A program made the translations under genes and the position numbers. A DNA stretch of 64,000 nucleotides, taken from the NCBI RefSeq assembly GCF_001015195.1, contig NZ_LDES01000004.1, positions 58,381 to 122,380 of the forward strand, given 5' to 3'. The notes beneath the pieces were generated by a model. That model was not told the DNA's origin and ran no database searches. It worked only from the letters and a program-made list of their open reading frames with translations. The stretch comes from Sphingomonas sp. Y57. GTDB taxonomy: Bacteria; Pseudomonadota; Alphaproteobacteria; Sphingomonadales; Sphingomonadaceae. Shown here piece by piece: positions 29,723 to 40,399 of this stretch; within the stretch, counting starts at the first letter, position 1; each line of letters begins with the position of its first letter.

Positions 29723-30177
29723 CTGACCTTTTCGTTGCGCTCGTGGCGTTCCTGGGCTTCGACCGTCATCGTGGCGATCGGGCGGGCTTCGAGGCGTCCC
29801 AGCGAGATCGGCTCGCCGGTCACTTCGCAATAGCCATATTCGCCTTCCTCGATCCGGCGCAAAGCGGCATCGATCTTGGAGATCAGCTTGCGCTGGCGAT
29901 CGCGGGTCCGAAGCTCGATCGACCAGTCGGTCTCGCTCGATGCGCGGTCGGTAAGGTCGGGCTCCCGCAGCGAATCGATCTGAAGCTGCTGCAGCGTTCC
30001 CGCCGATTCCTTGAGGATGGAATCCTTCCAGAGGAGGAGCTTCGCCTTGAAATAGGCGAGCTGCCGATCGTTCATGAAGGGCTCGTCAGGCGAAGGCCTG
30101 TATCCGTCGTCCAGTTCCACCGTAGACACGTTCACCGGTTCCCGACCATCCATACGCCCACTCAGCGACGATGCCAT
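29710..30177 (-). CDS. dksA: DksA-family RNA polymerase-binding factor (Cys-poor finger)
   Basis: 155 residues from ATG 30177 (GGAGAGT upstream). The coiled coil carries the tip region (SLREPDLTDRASSETDWSIE) with the conserved acidic residues. The zinc-finger positions read C-x2-T-x17-T-x2-A (YGYCEVTGEPISLGRLEARP...TMTVEAQ) in place of four Cys. The same C/T/T/A pattern is known from Pseudomonas aeruginosa DksA2 and Rhodobacter DksA, which work without zinc. It acts with ppGpp in the stringent response. Confidence 0.93.
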   Translation of the reverse strand: MASSLSGRMDGREPVNVSTVELDDGYRPSPDEPFMNDRQLAYFKAKLLLWKDSILKESAGTLQQLQIDSLREPDLTDRASSETDWSIELRTRDRQRKLISKIDAALRRIEEGEYGYCEVTGEPISLGRLEARPIATMTVEAQERHERNEKVSREE

Positions 30178-30263
30178 TCGACTCTCCGCTTTCGTCCGTC
30201 CACCCCTTATCGGCCAATTGACCTGACGCCATGGACGGCCCGCCGCGCCTATAGACAGCAGAA

Positions 30264-30298
30264 CGCCCGCGTACAAGCCGACAGGCTGTACGCGGGCG
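30264..30298. terminator. Strong hairpin between the two-repeat protein gene and dksA
   Basis: Perfect 12-base stem CGCCCGCGTACA (30264-30275) / TGTACGCGGGCG (30287-30298). Both flanking genes are on the minus strand, so it follows the 30330 gene; on that strand the tail is only TTCTGCTG, while TTTTT follows on the plus strand. Either a weak terminator or an RNA-stabilising hairpin. Confidence 0.5.
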
Positions 30299-30329
30299 CA
30301 GATTTTTGGGGATTATCCCTGCGGTGGGG

Positions 30330-30890
30330 TCAGCCGGCCGGCGGCGTCGTCGATTTGACGGCCGCCTCAAGCTGAGCCTGGGTCATTCCGATCACCGGTC
30401 CGTTGGGCCCCTGGGCGATCGCAGTCTTGGGCAGCTTGGCCTTGGCGTTCGGCGTGGCGATGGTCACCATGTCGCCCTCGACAGCCTCGATCGTTCCGAC
30501 CGCGCCACCGCTCTGGTCGGTGACGGCCACGCCGGGTGCCAGCGACGCGAGGAACTGCTCCTGCTGCTGCTGCGAAGCGCCCTTGGCGGCAGCTTCCAGC
30601 TCGGCTTTGGTCATGCCGATCAGCAGGCCCTTGTCGCTCTGGGCGAAGGCAGAAGTCGGAACGCTCGCCTTGACCGTCCCTGTATCGATGACGGCGACGT
30701 CGCCATTCACCGATGCGATGGTGCCGACGGCTCCGCCCTTCGCGTCCGAAACGCTTGCGCCCTGCGTGACATTGACTTTCGCGCCCGCGGCCGGAGCCGC
30801 AGCCGGTGCCGTTTCCTGGGCAAAAGCCGGGCCGGCGACGAAGGTCATTAGTGCAGTGGCAAGAAAGGCAGTTCGCAAAGTCACATCCAT
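30330..30890 (-). CDS. Exported protein with two internal repeats
   Basis: 186 residues from ATG 30890 (GAGGAGT upstream). Signal peptide about 1-25 (LATALMTFVAGPAFAQ). The mature part is a tandem duplication of about 65 residues: each unit has V-x-D-x2-G-G-A-V-G-T-I, a G-D-x-V-x-I strand, an Ala/Lys-rich strand, then I-G-M-T-x-A-x-L-E-A-A-x-K (units about 37-105 and 118-180). The G-x-V-G-T-I/V-x-G-D pattern recalls PRC-barrel or KOW-like small barrels. Function unknown; likely periplasmic. Confidence 0.82.
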   Translation of the reverse strand: MDVTLRTAFLATALMTFVAGPAFAQETAPAAAPAAGAKVNVTQGASVSDAKGGAVGTIASVNGDVAVIDTGTVKASVPTSAFAQSDKGLLIGMTKAELEAAAKGASQQQQEQFLASLAPGVAVTDQSGGAVGTIEAVEGDMVTIATPNAKAKLPKTAIAQGPNGPVIGMTQAQLEAAVKSTTPPAG

Positions 30891-30927
30891 ACTCCTCGCT
30901 ATGGGTAAGGTGATTCCACAGTATTGA

Positions 30928-33122
<2,195 letters not shown>

Positions 33123-33170
33123 CCGACCTAGCGGGGTGGCATCGACGGCCAAGGCTGCTAACAGGGCGGC

Positions 33171-34322
33171 ATGGCTCCGCTGATCCGACGCTCGCCCGCC
33201 CTCCTGGTCATGCTGCTGGCCACCGCGTGCATTCCGGCGCCTGACCGCCCTGCCCCTAGCCAACGCCCCGCGCCCGCGTCGGCGCCGCCCAAGGGGACGC
33301 CTCCCAAGCCCAAACCGTCGCGCGTGACCAAACGAGCCCCGACTCCGGCGCCCACGCCGCTTCCCCAGCCTCCCGCGCCCCCTCCGCCGCCTATGTCCGA
33401 AGCAGCGTCGCCGCCTCCGCCACCGGCCTGGCAGATTCGCACGGTGAAGCCCGCGGCGGTCGAGGTCGAGGCCCAGACCTATGTCGTGAAGCCCGGGGAC
33501 ACTCTGCGCGGCATTTCCGACAAGACCGGCGCGGCGTCCGAGGCGATCGCCCGGATCAACCGGATCGAACCGCCATTCAAGATTCTGGTCGGCCAGAAAC
33601 TCAAGATTCCGGGCGGCCGCTATCACAAGGTCGGCAAGGGGGAGACGGGCATTGCCATCGCCCGCGCCTATGGCGTCGAATGGCGACGGATCGCCGAGAT
33701 CAATGACCTCGAGGAACCATACATACTGCGCGACGGCCAGCGGCTGCTGCTGCCAAGCCAGCGCGAAGTCGCCAACATGTCCGCCGATGAGCGCGCGGCC
33801 GCTTTCCGCGTCGACATTGAGGACCTGATCTCCGGCTCCGAACCGGCGCTCGCCACCAGCGAGCAGCCAGCCCCGCCCGTCCCGACCGCCGCCAAGCCGG
33901 TCGCCCCCACCGTGGCGGTTGCCGAGCCGTCTCGCTTCGACGGTCGCTTCGCCTGGCCGGTGCGTGGCCCCGTGCTGCGCGGTTTCGGGCGCTATTCGAG
34001 CGGTCAGATCAACCAGGGCATCAACATCGGCACGCCGCGCGGAACGCCTATCGCCGCCGCGGCCGATGGCGTGGTGGCCTATGTCGGGCAGGACATTCCC
34101 GCCTATGGGACGCTGGTCCTGCTACGCCATGGAGACGGGTGGATCAGTGCCTATGGCTATGCCGAAAGCATCACCGTGACGCGCGGCCAGAAAGTGGTGA
34201 AGGGCCAAACCATCGCGAAGAGCGGATCGAGCCCCTACACGCCCGAGCCGCAGCTTCATTTTGAGATTCGCAACGGGCTGAAGCCGGTCAATCCGCTGAC
34301 CTATCTGCCGTCTCGGAGTTGA
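33171..34322 (+). CDS. NlpD-like lipoprotein: two LysM motifs and degenerate M23 (LytM) domain
   Basis: 383 residues. Lipobox LLATAC at about 16-21, a long Pro-rich linker (about 25-90), LysM 1 (TYVVKPGDTLRGISDKTGA), LysM 2 (YHKVGKGETGIAIARAYGV) and a C-terminal M23 domain (about 260-380). In the LytM site the zinc ligands are replaced (INQGINIGTPRGTP has neither His nor Asp; SAYGYAES lacks the His), although LHFEIRNG is kept. As with E. coli NlpD/EnvC, it is more likely an activator of cell-wall amidases than an enzyme. Its end overlaps the convergent SulP gene by 35 bases. Confidence 0.9.
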   Translation: MAPLIRRSPALLVMLLATACIPAPDRPAPSQRPAPASAPPKGTPPKPKPSRVTKRAPTPAPTPLPQPPAPPPPPMSEAASPPPPPAWQIRTVKPAAVEVEAQTYVVKPGDTLRGISDKTGAASEAIARINRIEPPFKILVGQKLKIPGGRYHKVGKGETGIAIARAYGVEWRRIAEINDLEEPYILRDGQRLLLPSQREVANMSADERAAAFRVDIEDLISGSEPALATSEQPAPPVPTAAKPVAPTVAVAEPSRFDGRFAWPVRGPVLRGFGRYSSGQINQGINIGTPRGTPIAAAADGVVAYVGQDIPAYGTLVLLRHGDGWISAYGYAESITVTRGQKVVKGQTIAKSGSSPYTPEPQLHFEIRNGLKPVNPLTYLPSRS

Positions 34323-36018
34323 TCCGCCGCGCTGCGTCGACTGCGGCGTCGATCGTCGCCTTGAAGCGCGCATGGGGCGGACGGACGCCATGGGCGAACA
34401 GCACGCGACGGATCGAAGGTCGCGTTCCCGTCAGGTAGAGCAGAGCCCCCTGTCGCGATGCCTTGCGCGTTAGGCCGGCAATCGTCGCCGCAGCGGTTGA
34501 ATCGAGCAGCGGGACATCGGAGAAGTCGACCACATAGGCTTGCGGCTGGCCGCCGCCCACGCCGTCGAGCGCGGCCCCGACGGTAGCCGCCGCACCGAAG
34601 AAGAAGGCCCCCGATATCCGGCAAACCATGATCGACGGGTCGGCCGAGAGGGCGGCATCGTAGCGGAGGCGATCGCCATTGGCGCTGCCATCGTCCGCGA
34701 CATCGCCGGCCACGAGCGGCTTACCGGTCTCGACTTCGACCGCCTGCGCCATGCGATGGAGGAACAGCAGCGCCCCCAGCCCGAAGCCGACCAGGATACC
34801 GGTGGTGAGATCGCGGAAGACGACGAACAGGAAGGTGGCCAGCAGCACCACCGCGTCGCCGCGCGATGCCCGCAGCAGCGTCGCGAATTCGTGCTTCTCC
34901 GCCATGTTCCAGCAGACCATGGCGAGCACCGCAGCGAGCGCCGCGAGCGGGATATAGCTGGCGAGCGGCGCCGCCACGAGCATCATCAGCAACAGGAACA
35001 GCGAGTGGAGCATGCCCGCGACCGGTCCACGCGCGCCCGCCCTTACATTGGTTGCGGTCCGGGCGATGGTGCCCGTGACGCAGATCCCGCCAAATAGCGA
35101 CGAGCCGATATTGGCGAATCCCTGCGCCACCAGTTCGGCGTTCGAACGATGTCGTCGGCCCGTCATGCTGTCCGCGACGACCGCCGACAGCAGGCTTTCG
35201 ATGCTCCCGAGCAGCGCGAAGGACAGTGCCGCCGGCAGCAGGGCGACGATCCGCCCGGGGGACAGGTCGGGAAGATGCGGCACGGGAAGGGAACCGGGGA
35301 TGCCGCCAAAACGCGTCCCGATCGTCTCGACCGGAAGGGCGAGCAACGCGCCCAGGACGCTGGCGACGACGATCGCGATGATGAAGGCGGGCCATTGCGG
35401 CCGGAACCGGCGGACGGCGATGATGATCGCGAGCGAGAGCAGTGCAACCGCAACCGCCGCGCCGTTGAGGGTCGGCAGTGCATCGCGCAAGGCCGCGAGC
35501 TTGGGCAGGATCGCGGCCGGCTCAGGCCCCGCGAAGGTGAGGCCCATCAGTTCCTTGAGCTGGCTTGCGAAGATCACGACGGCGATCCCCGACGTGAAAC
35601 CTACCGTCACCGGATAGGGAATATATTTTATGAAGGTGCCGAGCCGCAGAAAACCGATGGCGAGCAGCATCAGTCCCGCCAGGAAGGTCGCCAGAATCAG
35701 CCCGTCGACGCCGTGCTGCGCGACCGTCGCCGCGACGAGAACGATGAACGCACCCGCCGGCCCGCCGATCTGGAAACGGCTCCCGCCCAGCGCCGATACG
35801 ATGAAGCCGCCCACGATCGCCGTGTAGAGCCCCCGATCGGGCGTGACGCCAGAGGCGATGGCGATCGCCATCGACAGCGGCAGCGCGACGATCGCGACGG
35901 TGAAGCCCGCAAGCGCATCGGCCCTGAAATCAGCCAGGCCGTAACGGTCGCGCAGGATCGTGACCAGCTTGGGGGTGAACAGCTCGACGAAGCCGGGTTG
36001 GCGCAACCGCGTGATCAT
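34288..36018 (-). CDS. SulP/SLC26-family anion transporter with STAS domain
   Basis: 576 residues. The N-terminal sulfate-transporter domain (about 25-430) has 12-14 membrane segments, including [40 protein letters not shown] and [20 protein letters not shown]. The C-terminal STAS domain (about 465-560) has the [17 protein letters not shown] motif. Substrate may be sulfate, bicarbonate or another anion; it cannot be told from sequence. It starts within the stop of the upstream XRE regulator gene (ATGA overlap), so the two are co-translated. Confidence 0.92.
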   Translation of the reverse strand: MITRLRQPGFVELFTPKLVTILRDRYGLADFRADALAGFTVAIVALPLSMAIAIASGVTPDRGLYTAIVGGFIVSALGGSRFQIGGPAGAFIVLVAATVAQHGVDGLILATFLAGLMLLAIGFLRLGTFIKYIPYPVTVGFTSGIAVVIFASQLKELMGLTFAGPEPAAILPKLAALRDALPTLNGAAVAVALLSLAIIIAVRRFRPQWPAFIIAIVVASVLGALLALPVETIGTRFGGIPGSLPVPHLPDLSPGRIVALLPAALSFALLGSIESLLSAVVADSMTGRRHRSNAELVAQGFANIGSSLFGGICVTGTIARTATNVRAGARGPVAGMLHSLFLLLMMLVAAPLASYIPLAALAAVLAMVCWNMAEKHEFATLLRASRGDAVVLLATFLFVVFRDLTTGILVGFGLGALLFLHRMAQAVEVETGKPLVAGDVADDGSANGDRLRYDAALSADPSIMVCRISGAFFFGAAATVGAALDGVGGGQPQAYVVDFSDVPLLDSTAAATIAGLTRKASRQGALLYLTGTRPSIRRVLFAHGVRPPHARFKATIDAAVDAARRINSETADRSAD

Positions 36019-36287
36019 GATCCGGCGCCCGATGGCCCGGGGGCCTGCTTCAGCCGCACGCCGCGCCCCTGCCCGGTGCTCGGCGCGTTGTTGGCGATCA
36101 GCTCGACGCCGGCGGCGTCGAACGCCTCGACGATCTTCGTCAGCGTGTCGATCACGCCCCGCACCGTTCCCTCGCTCGCCTCCATCCGCTGGATGGTCGG
36201 CAGCGACACGCCGGCCATCTCGGCGAGCTGGCGCTGGTCGATTCCCAAAAGGGCCCTGGCGGCCCGCATCTGCGCGGCGGTAATCAT
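36015..36287 (-). CDS. XRE-family helix-turn-helix regulator
   Basis: 90 residues. A Cro/C1-type HTH at about 5-60 ([35 protein letters not shown]) followed by a short C-terminal tail ([16 protein letters not shown]) typical of this small single-domain subgroup. AGGTGGAG precedes the ATG. It is translationally coupled to sulP and probably controls it; the 33-bp dyad at 36321 is the likely operator. Confidence 0.9.
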   Translation of the reverse strand: MITAAQMRAARALLGIDQRQLAEMAGVSLPTIQRMEASEGTVRGVIDTLTKIVEAFDAAGVELIANNAPSTGQGRGVRLKQAPGPSGAGS

Positions 36288-36320
36288 TGCTCCACCTCTT
36301 TCAATCTTCCCATATCATAT

Positions 36321-36353
36321 AGCATTAGTGATGTATATAACATCATTTATGCT
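36321..36353. promoter_or_regulatory. 33-bp dyad, probable XRE operator
   Basis: A two-tier inverted repeat centred at 36337: AGCAT (36321-36325) with ATGCT (36349-36353), and TGATGT (36329-36334) with ACATCA (36340-36345), separated by ATATA. It is strikingly AT-rich against the surrounding DNA. On the minus strand it lies immediately upstream of a CTATAT -10-like box for the XRE-sulP operon, as expected for an autorepressor site. It could also affect rimO on the other side. Confidence 0.65.
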
Positions 36354-36420
36354 GGCTCAGATGGCAACGAAAAGCGGAGCCTCGCAATTTGCCGCAAAAG
36401 TCCCTATGTGCGCGCCACCC

Positions 36421-37764
36421 ATGGCAATCGAACTCCCCTCCCCGCCGAAGATCGGCATGGTTTCGCTTGGCTGTCCCAAGAACCTGGTCGACAGCGAGCG
36501 CATCCTGACCAAGCTGCGGTCCGACGGCTACGGCCTCTCGCCCGACTATGCCGGCGCCGATGTCGTGCTCGTCAACACCTGCGGCTTTCTGGACAGCGCC
36601 AAGGAGGAGAGCCTCGAAGCGATCGGAGAAGCGATCGCCGAAAATGGGCGCGTCATCGTCACCGGCTGCATGGGCGACGAAGCGGAGGCGATCCGCGCGC
36701 GCTTTCCCAAGGTCCTCGCGATCACCGGCGCGCACCAATATGAGGAGGTTGTCGGCGCGGTCCACGACGCGGCGCCAGTCCCGCCCTCACCCTATGTCGA
36801 CCTGGTACCGGAGGCAGGGCTCAAGCTCACGCCGCGCCATTACAGCTATCTGAAAATTTCCGAGGGCTGCAACCATCGCTGCAGCTTCTGCATCATCCCG
36901 TCGATCCGCGGAGACCTGGTCAGCCGTCGGCCCGATGCGATCCTGCGCGAGGCGGAGAAGCTGGTCGCGGCGGGCACGCGCGAGCTGCTCGTGATCAGCC
37001 AGGACACGTCGGCCTATGGCCTCGACCTCCGGCACAAGGCCTTCCCGTTGAAGGGCGGCGGCGAGGTTCGCGCACATATGACGGACCTTGCCCGCGAGCT
37101 GGGCAAGCTCGGCGCCTGGGTACGGCTGCACTATGTCTACCCCTATCCGCACGTCGACCATGTCATCCCCCTGATGGCCGAAGGGCTGATCACCCCCTAT
37201 CTCGACATCCCGTTCCAGCACGCCAGCCCGTCGGTCCTGAAGGCGATGAAACGTCCGGCGAACGAAGCGAAGGTGCTCGAACGGATCGCCGGCTGGCGCG
37301 CCATCTGTCCCGACATCGCGATCCGCTCGACCTTCGTCGTCGGCTTCCCGGGTGAGACCGAGGAGGATTTCCAATATCTGCTCGACTGGCTCGACGAGGC
37401 GCAGCTCGACCGGGTCGGCGCCTTCCGTTTCGAGCCGGTGACCGGCGCCGCCGCCAACGACCTGCCGGGCGCGGTACCCGAAGAGGTCAAGGAGGAGCGC
37501 TACGCCCGCATCATGGCCAGGACCGCTGCAATCTCGGCGGCCAAGCTCGCTGCCAAGGTCGGCCGGACCCTGGACGTGATTATCGACGCGGTCGACGATG
37601 AAGGCGGCGCCACAGGCCGTTCCCAGGCCGACGCGCCCGAGATCGACGGCGAGGTCCACCTGCGCGACGCGGGCGGGCTCGAACCCGGCGACATCGTCGC
37701 GGTCGAGATCGAGGATGCCGACGAGCACGACCTGTTCGGCGTTCCGGTGGCTGCGGCGCGCTAG
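36421..37764 (+). CDS. rimO: Ribosomal protein uS12 methylthiotransferase
   Basis: 447 residues from ATG 36421. Radical SAM enzyme that methylthiolates Asp89 of ribosomal protein S12. N-terminal MTTase domain with the three cluster Cys ([35 protein letters not shown]), radical SAM motif [19 protein letters not shown] (CxxxCxxC), and a C-terminal TRAM domain ending in [19 protein letters not shown]. In-frame ATGs at 36349 and 36361 would add residues with no family similarity. No strong ribosome site precedes 36421. Confidence 0.95.
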   Translation: MAIELPSPPKIGMVSLGCPKNLVDSERILTKLRSDGYGLSPDYAGADVVLVNTCGFLDSAKEESLEAIGEAIAENGRVIVTGCMGDEAEAIRARFPKVLAITGAHQYEEVVGAVHDAAPVPPSPYVDLVPEAGLKLTPRHYSYLKISEGCNHRCSFCIIPSIRGDLVSRRPDAILREAEKLVAAGTRELLVISQDTSAYGLDLRHKAFPLKGGGEVRAHMTDLARELGKLGAWVRLHYVYPYPHVDHVIPLMAEGLITPYLDIPFQHASPSVLKAMKRPANEAKVLERIAGWRAICPDIAIRSTFVVGFPGETEEDFQYLLDWLDEAQLDRVGAFRFEPVTGAAANDLPGAVPEEVKEERYARIMARTAAISAAKLAAKVGRTLDVIIDAVDDEGGATGRSQADAPEIDGEVHLRDAGGLEPGDIVAVEIEDADEHDLFGVPVAAAR

Positions 37765-37788
37765 GGCCTATTCCCAGTAATATTAAAC

Positions 37789-37857
37789 CGTTCGTGTCGA
37801 GCGAAGTCGAGACACGCTCCGAGAGCCAACGTCCCTCGACTTCGCTCGGGACGAACG
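37789..37857. repeat. Long imperfect inverted repeat of the CTCGACTTCGCTCG family
   Basis: CGAGCGAAGTCGAG (37798-37811) and CTCGACTTCGCTCG (37835-37848) are perfect inverse copies; flanking CGTTCGT and ACGAACG extend the arms. Each arm can also fold on itself (GTGTCGA/TCGAGACAC; GTCCC/GGGAC). It lies between convergent rimO and the epimerase gene. Palindromes of this kind are frequent intergenic repeats in sphingomonads. Confidence 0.75.
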
Positions 37858-37871
37858 TTGCGTGGTTCAGT

Positions 37872-38870
37872 TCAACCCCAAAGGCTGGGCCGGGCCGGAT
37901 AGGCCACCCCGCGATCGAAGCGGACAGGGTCGTCGCGATCGGCGGCCAGGAGCAACGGGCCGTCGATGTCGACCCAGCGGGCCTGCTGCGCGACCAGGAT
38001 CGCCGGCGCGATGCCGAGCGAGGTCGACAGCATGCAGCCAACCATCAGCTCCAGCCCCATCGATCGCGCCCCGGCGGCAAGCGCCAGCGCCTCGGTCAGT
38101 CCGCCCGCCTTGTCGAGCTTGATATTGACCGCCTGATAGCGGCCAGCGCAGCGCGCGAGATCCGCGCGGTCCTGGCAGCTCTCGTCGGCGCAGAGCGGGA
38201 TCGGCGAGCGCAGGCCGTCGAGGCGATGGTCCTCGCCGGCCCGAACCGGCTGCTCGATCAATTCGACTCCGTAAGGCAGCAGCGCCGCTGCCTCGGCGAC
38301 CACATCGCGCCCGGTCCATCCTTCGTTGGCGTCGACGATCAGCCGCGCTTCCGGAGCGCCCCTCCGGACAGCCGCTACCCGGTCGATGTCACCCTCTCCC
38401 GCCAGCTTGAGCTTGAGCAACGGATAGACCAGAGCGGCCGCGCGCGCGTCCGCTTCCATCCGCCCGGGCTCGCCGAGCGAAATGGTGAAGGCCGACTGCA
38501 CCGGTATCGGTTCGGTGAGCCCTGCCAGCGACCAGACGGGGCGGCGCGTCAGTTTGGCCTCTAGGTCCCACAGCGCAGCATCGATCGCGTTGCGTGCGGC
38601 CCCGCGCGGCATGATCCGCATCAGTTCGTCACGCTCGGCCCCGCCAGCGATCGCATCCGCCATCCCGGACGCCTGCGCGAGCACGCTCTCGGCGCTCTCG
38701 CCATGATAATAGATAGCGGTCGCCTCGCCCCGGCCGCGACAGCCGCCCTCGGCGATCTCGACGACGACTACGTCGACCTGAGTCTTCGCGCCGCGCGCGA
38801 TCACGAAGCTGCCGGCAACCGGCCAGGTTTCGATCCGGGCGACAAGCTTCCGCCTTCCGGTCTCCGTCAT
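37872..38870 (-). CDS. Dipeptide epimerase (enolase superfamily, L-Ala-D/L-Glu type)
   Basis: 332 residues. Muconate-lactonizing-enzyme subgroup: the catalytic Lys pair motif PLLKLKLAG (K-x-K), metal ligands Asp/Glu/Asp in LIVDANEGW, ELIEQPV and LCADES, and the second base Lys in VNIKLDKAGGL. Known members epimerise the D-Glu of murein-derived dipeptides for recycling; some pipelines call close relatives DgcA (N-acetyl-D-glutamate racemase). Its start overlaps the stop of the upstream gene by one base (TGATG). Confidence 0.88.
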   Translation of the reverse strand: MTETGRRKLVARIETWPVAGSFVIARGAKTQVDVVVVEIAEGGCRGRGEATAIYYHGESAESVLAQASGMADAIAGGAERDELMRIMPRGAARNAIDAALWDLEAKLTRRPVWSLAGLTEPIPVQSAFTISLGEPGRMEADARAAALVYPLLKLKLAGEGDIDRVAAVRRGAPEARLIVDANEGWTGRDVVAEAAALLPYGVELIEQPVRAGEDHRLDGLRSPIPLCADESCQDRADLARCAGRYQAVNIKLDKAGGLTEALALAAGARSMGLELMVGCMLSTSLGIAPAILVAQQARWVDIDGPLLLAADRDDPVRFDRGVAYPARPSLWG

Positions 38871-40399
38871 CAGGTGAGATTGTCCCCCGCCGCCGGGCGA
38901 CGCGGTATCTCGCGCGGTTTGGTGCCGGGCCAGTAGGCGCGCGGCAATATGCGCCCCCGCTTCTCGAAGGCCGCCTTGATCGCCGGCCTAGTCAGAAAGG
39001 CGGTCCACAGATCGCGCAGTCTCGACGGGCCCGCGCCCCAGATCGAACCCTCGGGTTGGAACTGGTAGATCAGCTCGGTCCCGGCCTCCTTGTTCGCAAA
39101 GGCCTTGAGGGCGAAGTCGCTCGCCTCCCCGTCTCGCTTCGCACATAGAAGCGCTTCGATCAGCGCGGCATGGTTCTCATCGAAGCGTGATTTCAGCCGG
39201 TCGATCGCCGCCCCCGCCTCGCCTGAGCGGCCAAGAGCGCTCAGTGCGCAAATCTCCGTCCGGTCAACCCAGCGCATGCCGAAGGCATTGATGACGCCGG
39301 CGCCGCGATCCCGGACCGTACGCGCCGCCTCGAGCGCTCGCGCCGACTGACCGATCTCGTCCAGGAATTCGGGATAGGTGATCAACGCGGTGACGATCTC
39401 CGGCGACTTCGCCGGATCGAGCGCCATGAACGGCACCATCACATGATCGGCCTCGACATTGCGGCCAAGCACAGCAAGCGCCCGGGCTCGCATTAGTACG
39501 ATCTGCACCTCGTCCCGGCTCATCCCTTCCCTGACGGCGACGCCGTCGGTCATGTCGACCAGATCGGGATAGCGGCCGAGCAGAAGCATCGCGTTGGCCG
39601 CGTAGCGTAACGCCGTGTCTGACGTCGGCATGTCGGCATAGGTCTTGAGCTTGTCGCGTGCGAAGTTGTCCACCGAAAGGCCGCCGGCGGGCCCAAGCCG
39701 CGATTCGAGCGCGGGCCAGATCGGCGCATAATGGCGATCGACGAGCATGGAGCTCAGCAATTCGGGCTGCTCGATCCGCGCGAGCAGGCCCTCCGCCTCA
39801 TCGGGCTGCCCCTCATCGAGCAACGCGCTGATCGCGCCCTCCGCAAAACCGATGCGCATTTCCGGGATATCGGACGGCTCCCAATCGGCACGGGCGAGCG
39901 CGATCATCATCCTGTTGCGGACCGCGAGCGCGTTGCTCTGCTGGAGCCTCATCGAGATTTCACGAACCGCCGCTCCTGTCAGGATGTTGAGCGACGATGG
40001 CGATGATGCCGCCAGGGTCGTGAGCTGGTCGGCGGCGTCCGAAAATCGTTCCTCGCCAAGAGCGATGATTACCCCGAACGCACGGACGGTGCCGTCACGG
40101 GGCATCGCCACGGCGAGCTCCCGCTGGACGGTGCCCAGCTCGTCGAACCGGCCTTCACGGCCGAGACAGATCAACCGCAACCGCTGGACAAGGGTCCGTT
40201 GATCGCTCTTCTCCATGCCGGGCACCAGCGGGTCGAGCGCGCGGAGCACGCCGCCGCAATCGTCCTCAGCCGCCGCCTGCTGTGCCCGGCCGATTGCCTC
40301 CTGCCGGGCGGCATCGTCCCCAAGGTCCTGCGCCCGGAGCGGCTGCGCGATAGCGAGTGCCAGCGCGAGAGCGGGAAGGAGACGAACGCTCCTACCCAT
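38870..40399 (-). CDS. Exported helical-repeat protein of unknown function
   Basis: 509 residues from ATG 40399, where a signal peptide begins (RLLPALALALAIAQPLRAQ). The mature protein is all-helical, resembling TPR/Sel1-type repeats (REGRFDELGTVQRELAVAMP, ALGEERFSDAADQLTTLAAS, LEAARTVRDRGAG). A conserved-looking end carries FEKRGRILPRAYWPGTKP. It overlaps phaZ upstream by 8 bases and the epimerase downstream by 1, so all three genes form one operon. No family recognised. Confidence 0.75.
   Translation of the reverse strand: MGRSVRLLPALALALAIAQPLRAQDLGDDAARQEAIGRAQQAAAEDDCGGVLRALDPLVPGMEKSDQRTLVQRLRLICLGREGRFDELGTVQRELAVAMPRDGTVRAFGVIIALGEERFSDAADQLTTLAASSPSSLNILTGAAVREISMRLQQSNALAVRNRMMIALARADWEPSDIPEMRIGFAEGAISALLDEGQPDEAEGLLARIEQPELLSSMLVDRHYAPIWPALESRLGPAGGLSVDNFARDKLKTYADMPTSDTALRYAANAMLLLGRYPDLVDMTDGVAVREGMSRDEVQIVLMRARALAVLGRNVEADHVMVPFMALDPAKSPEIVTALITYPEFLDEIGQSARALEAARTVRDRGAGVINAFGMRWVDRTEICALSALGRSGEAGAAIDRLKSRFDENHAALIEALLCAKRDGEASDFALKAFANKEAGTELIYQFQPEGSIWGAGPSRLRDLWTAFLTRPAIKAAFEKRGRILPRAYWPGTKPREIPRRPAAGDNLT

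Noticed and set aside
35149..36420. 424-codon N-terminal extension of rimO
   Set aside because: It runs antisense to sulP and through the XRE promoter region; RimO's family N-terminus starts at 36421.
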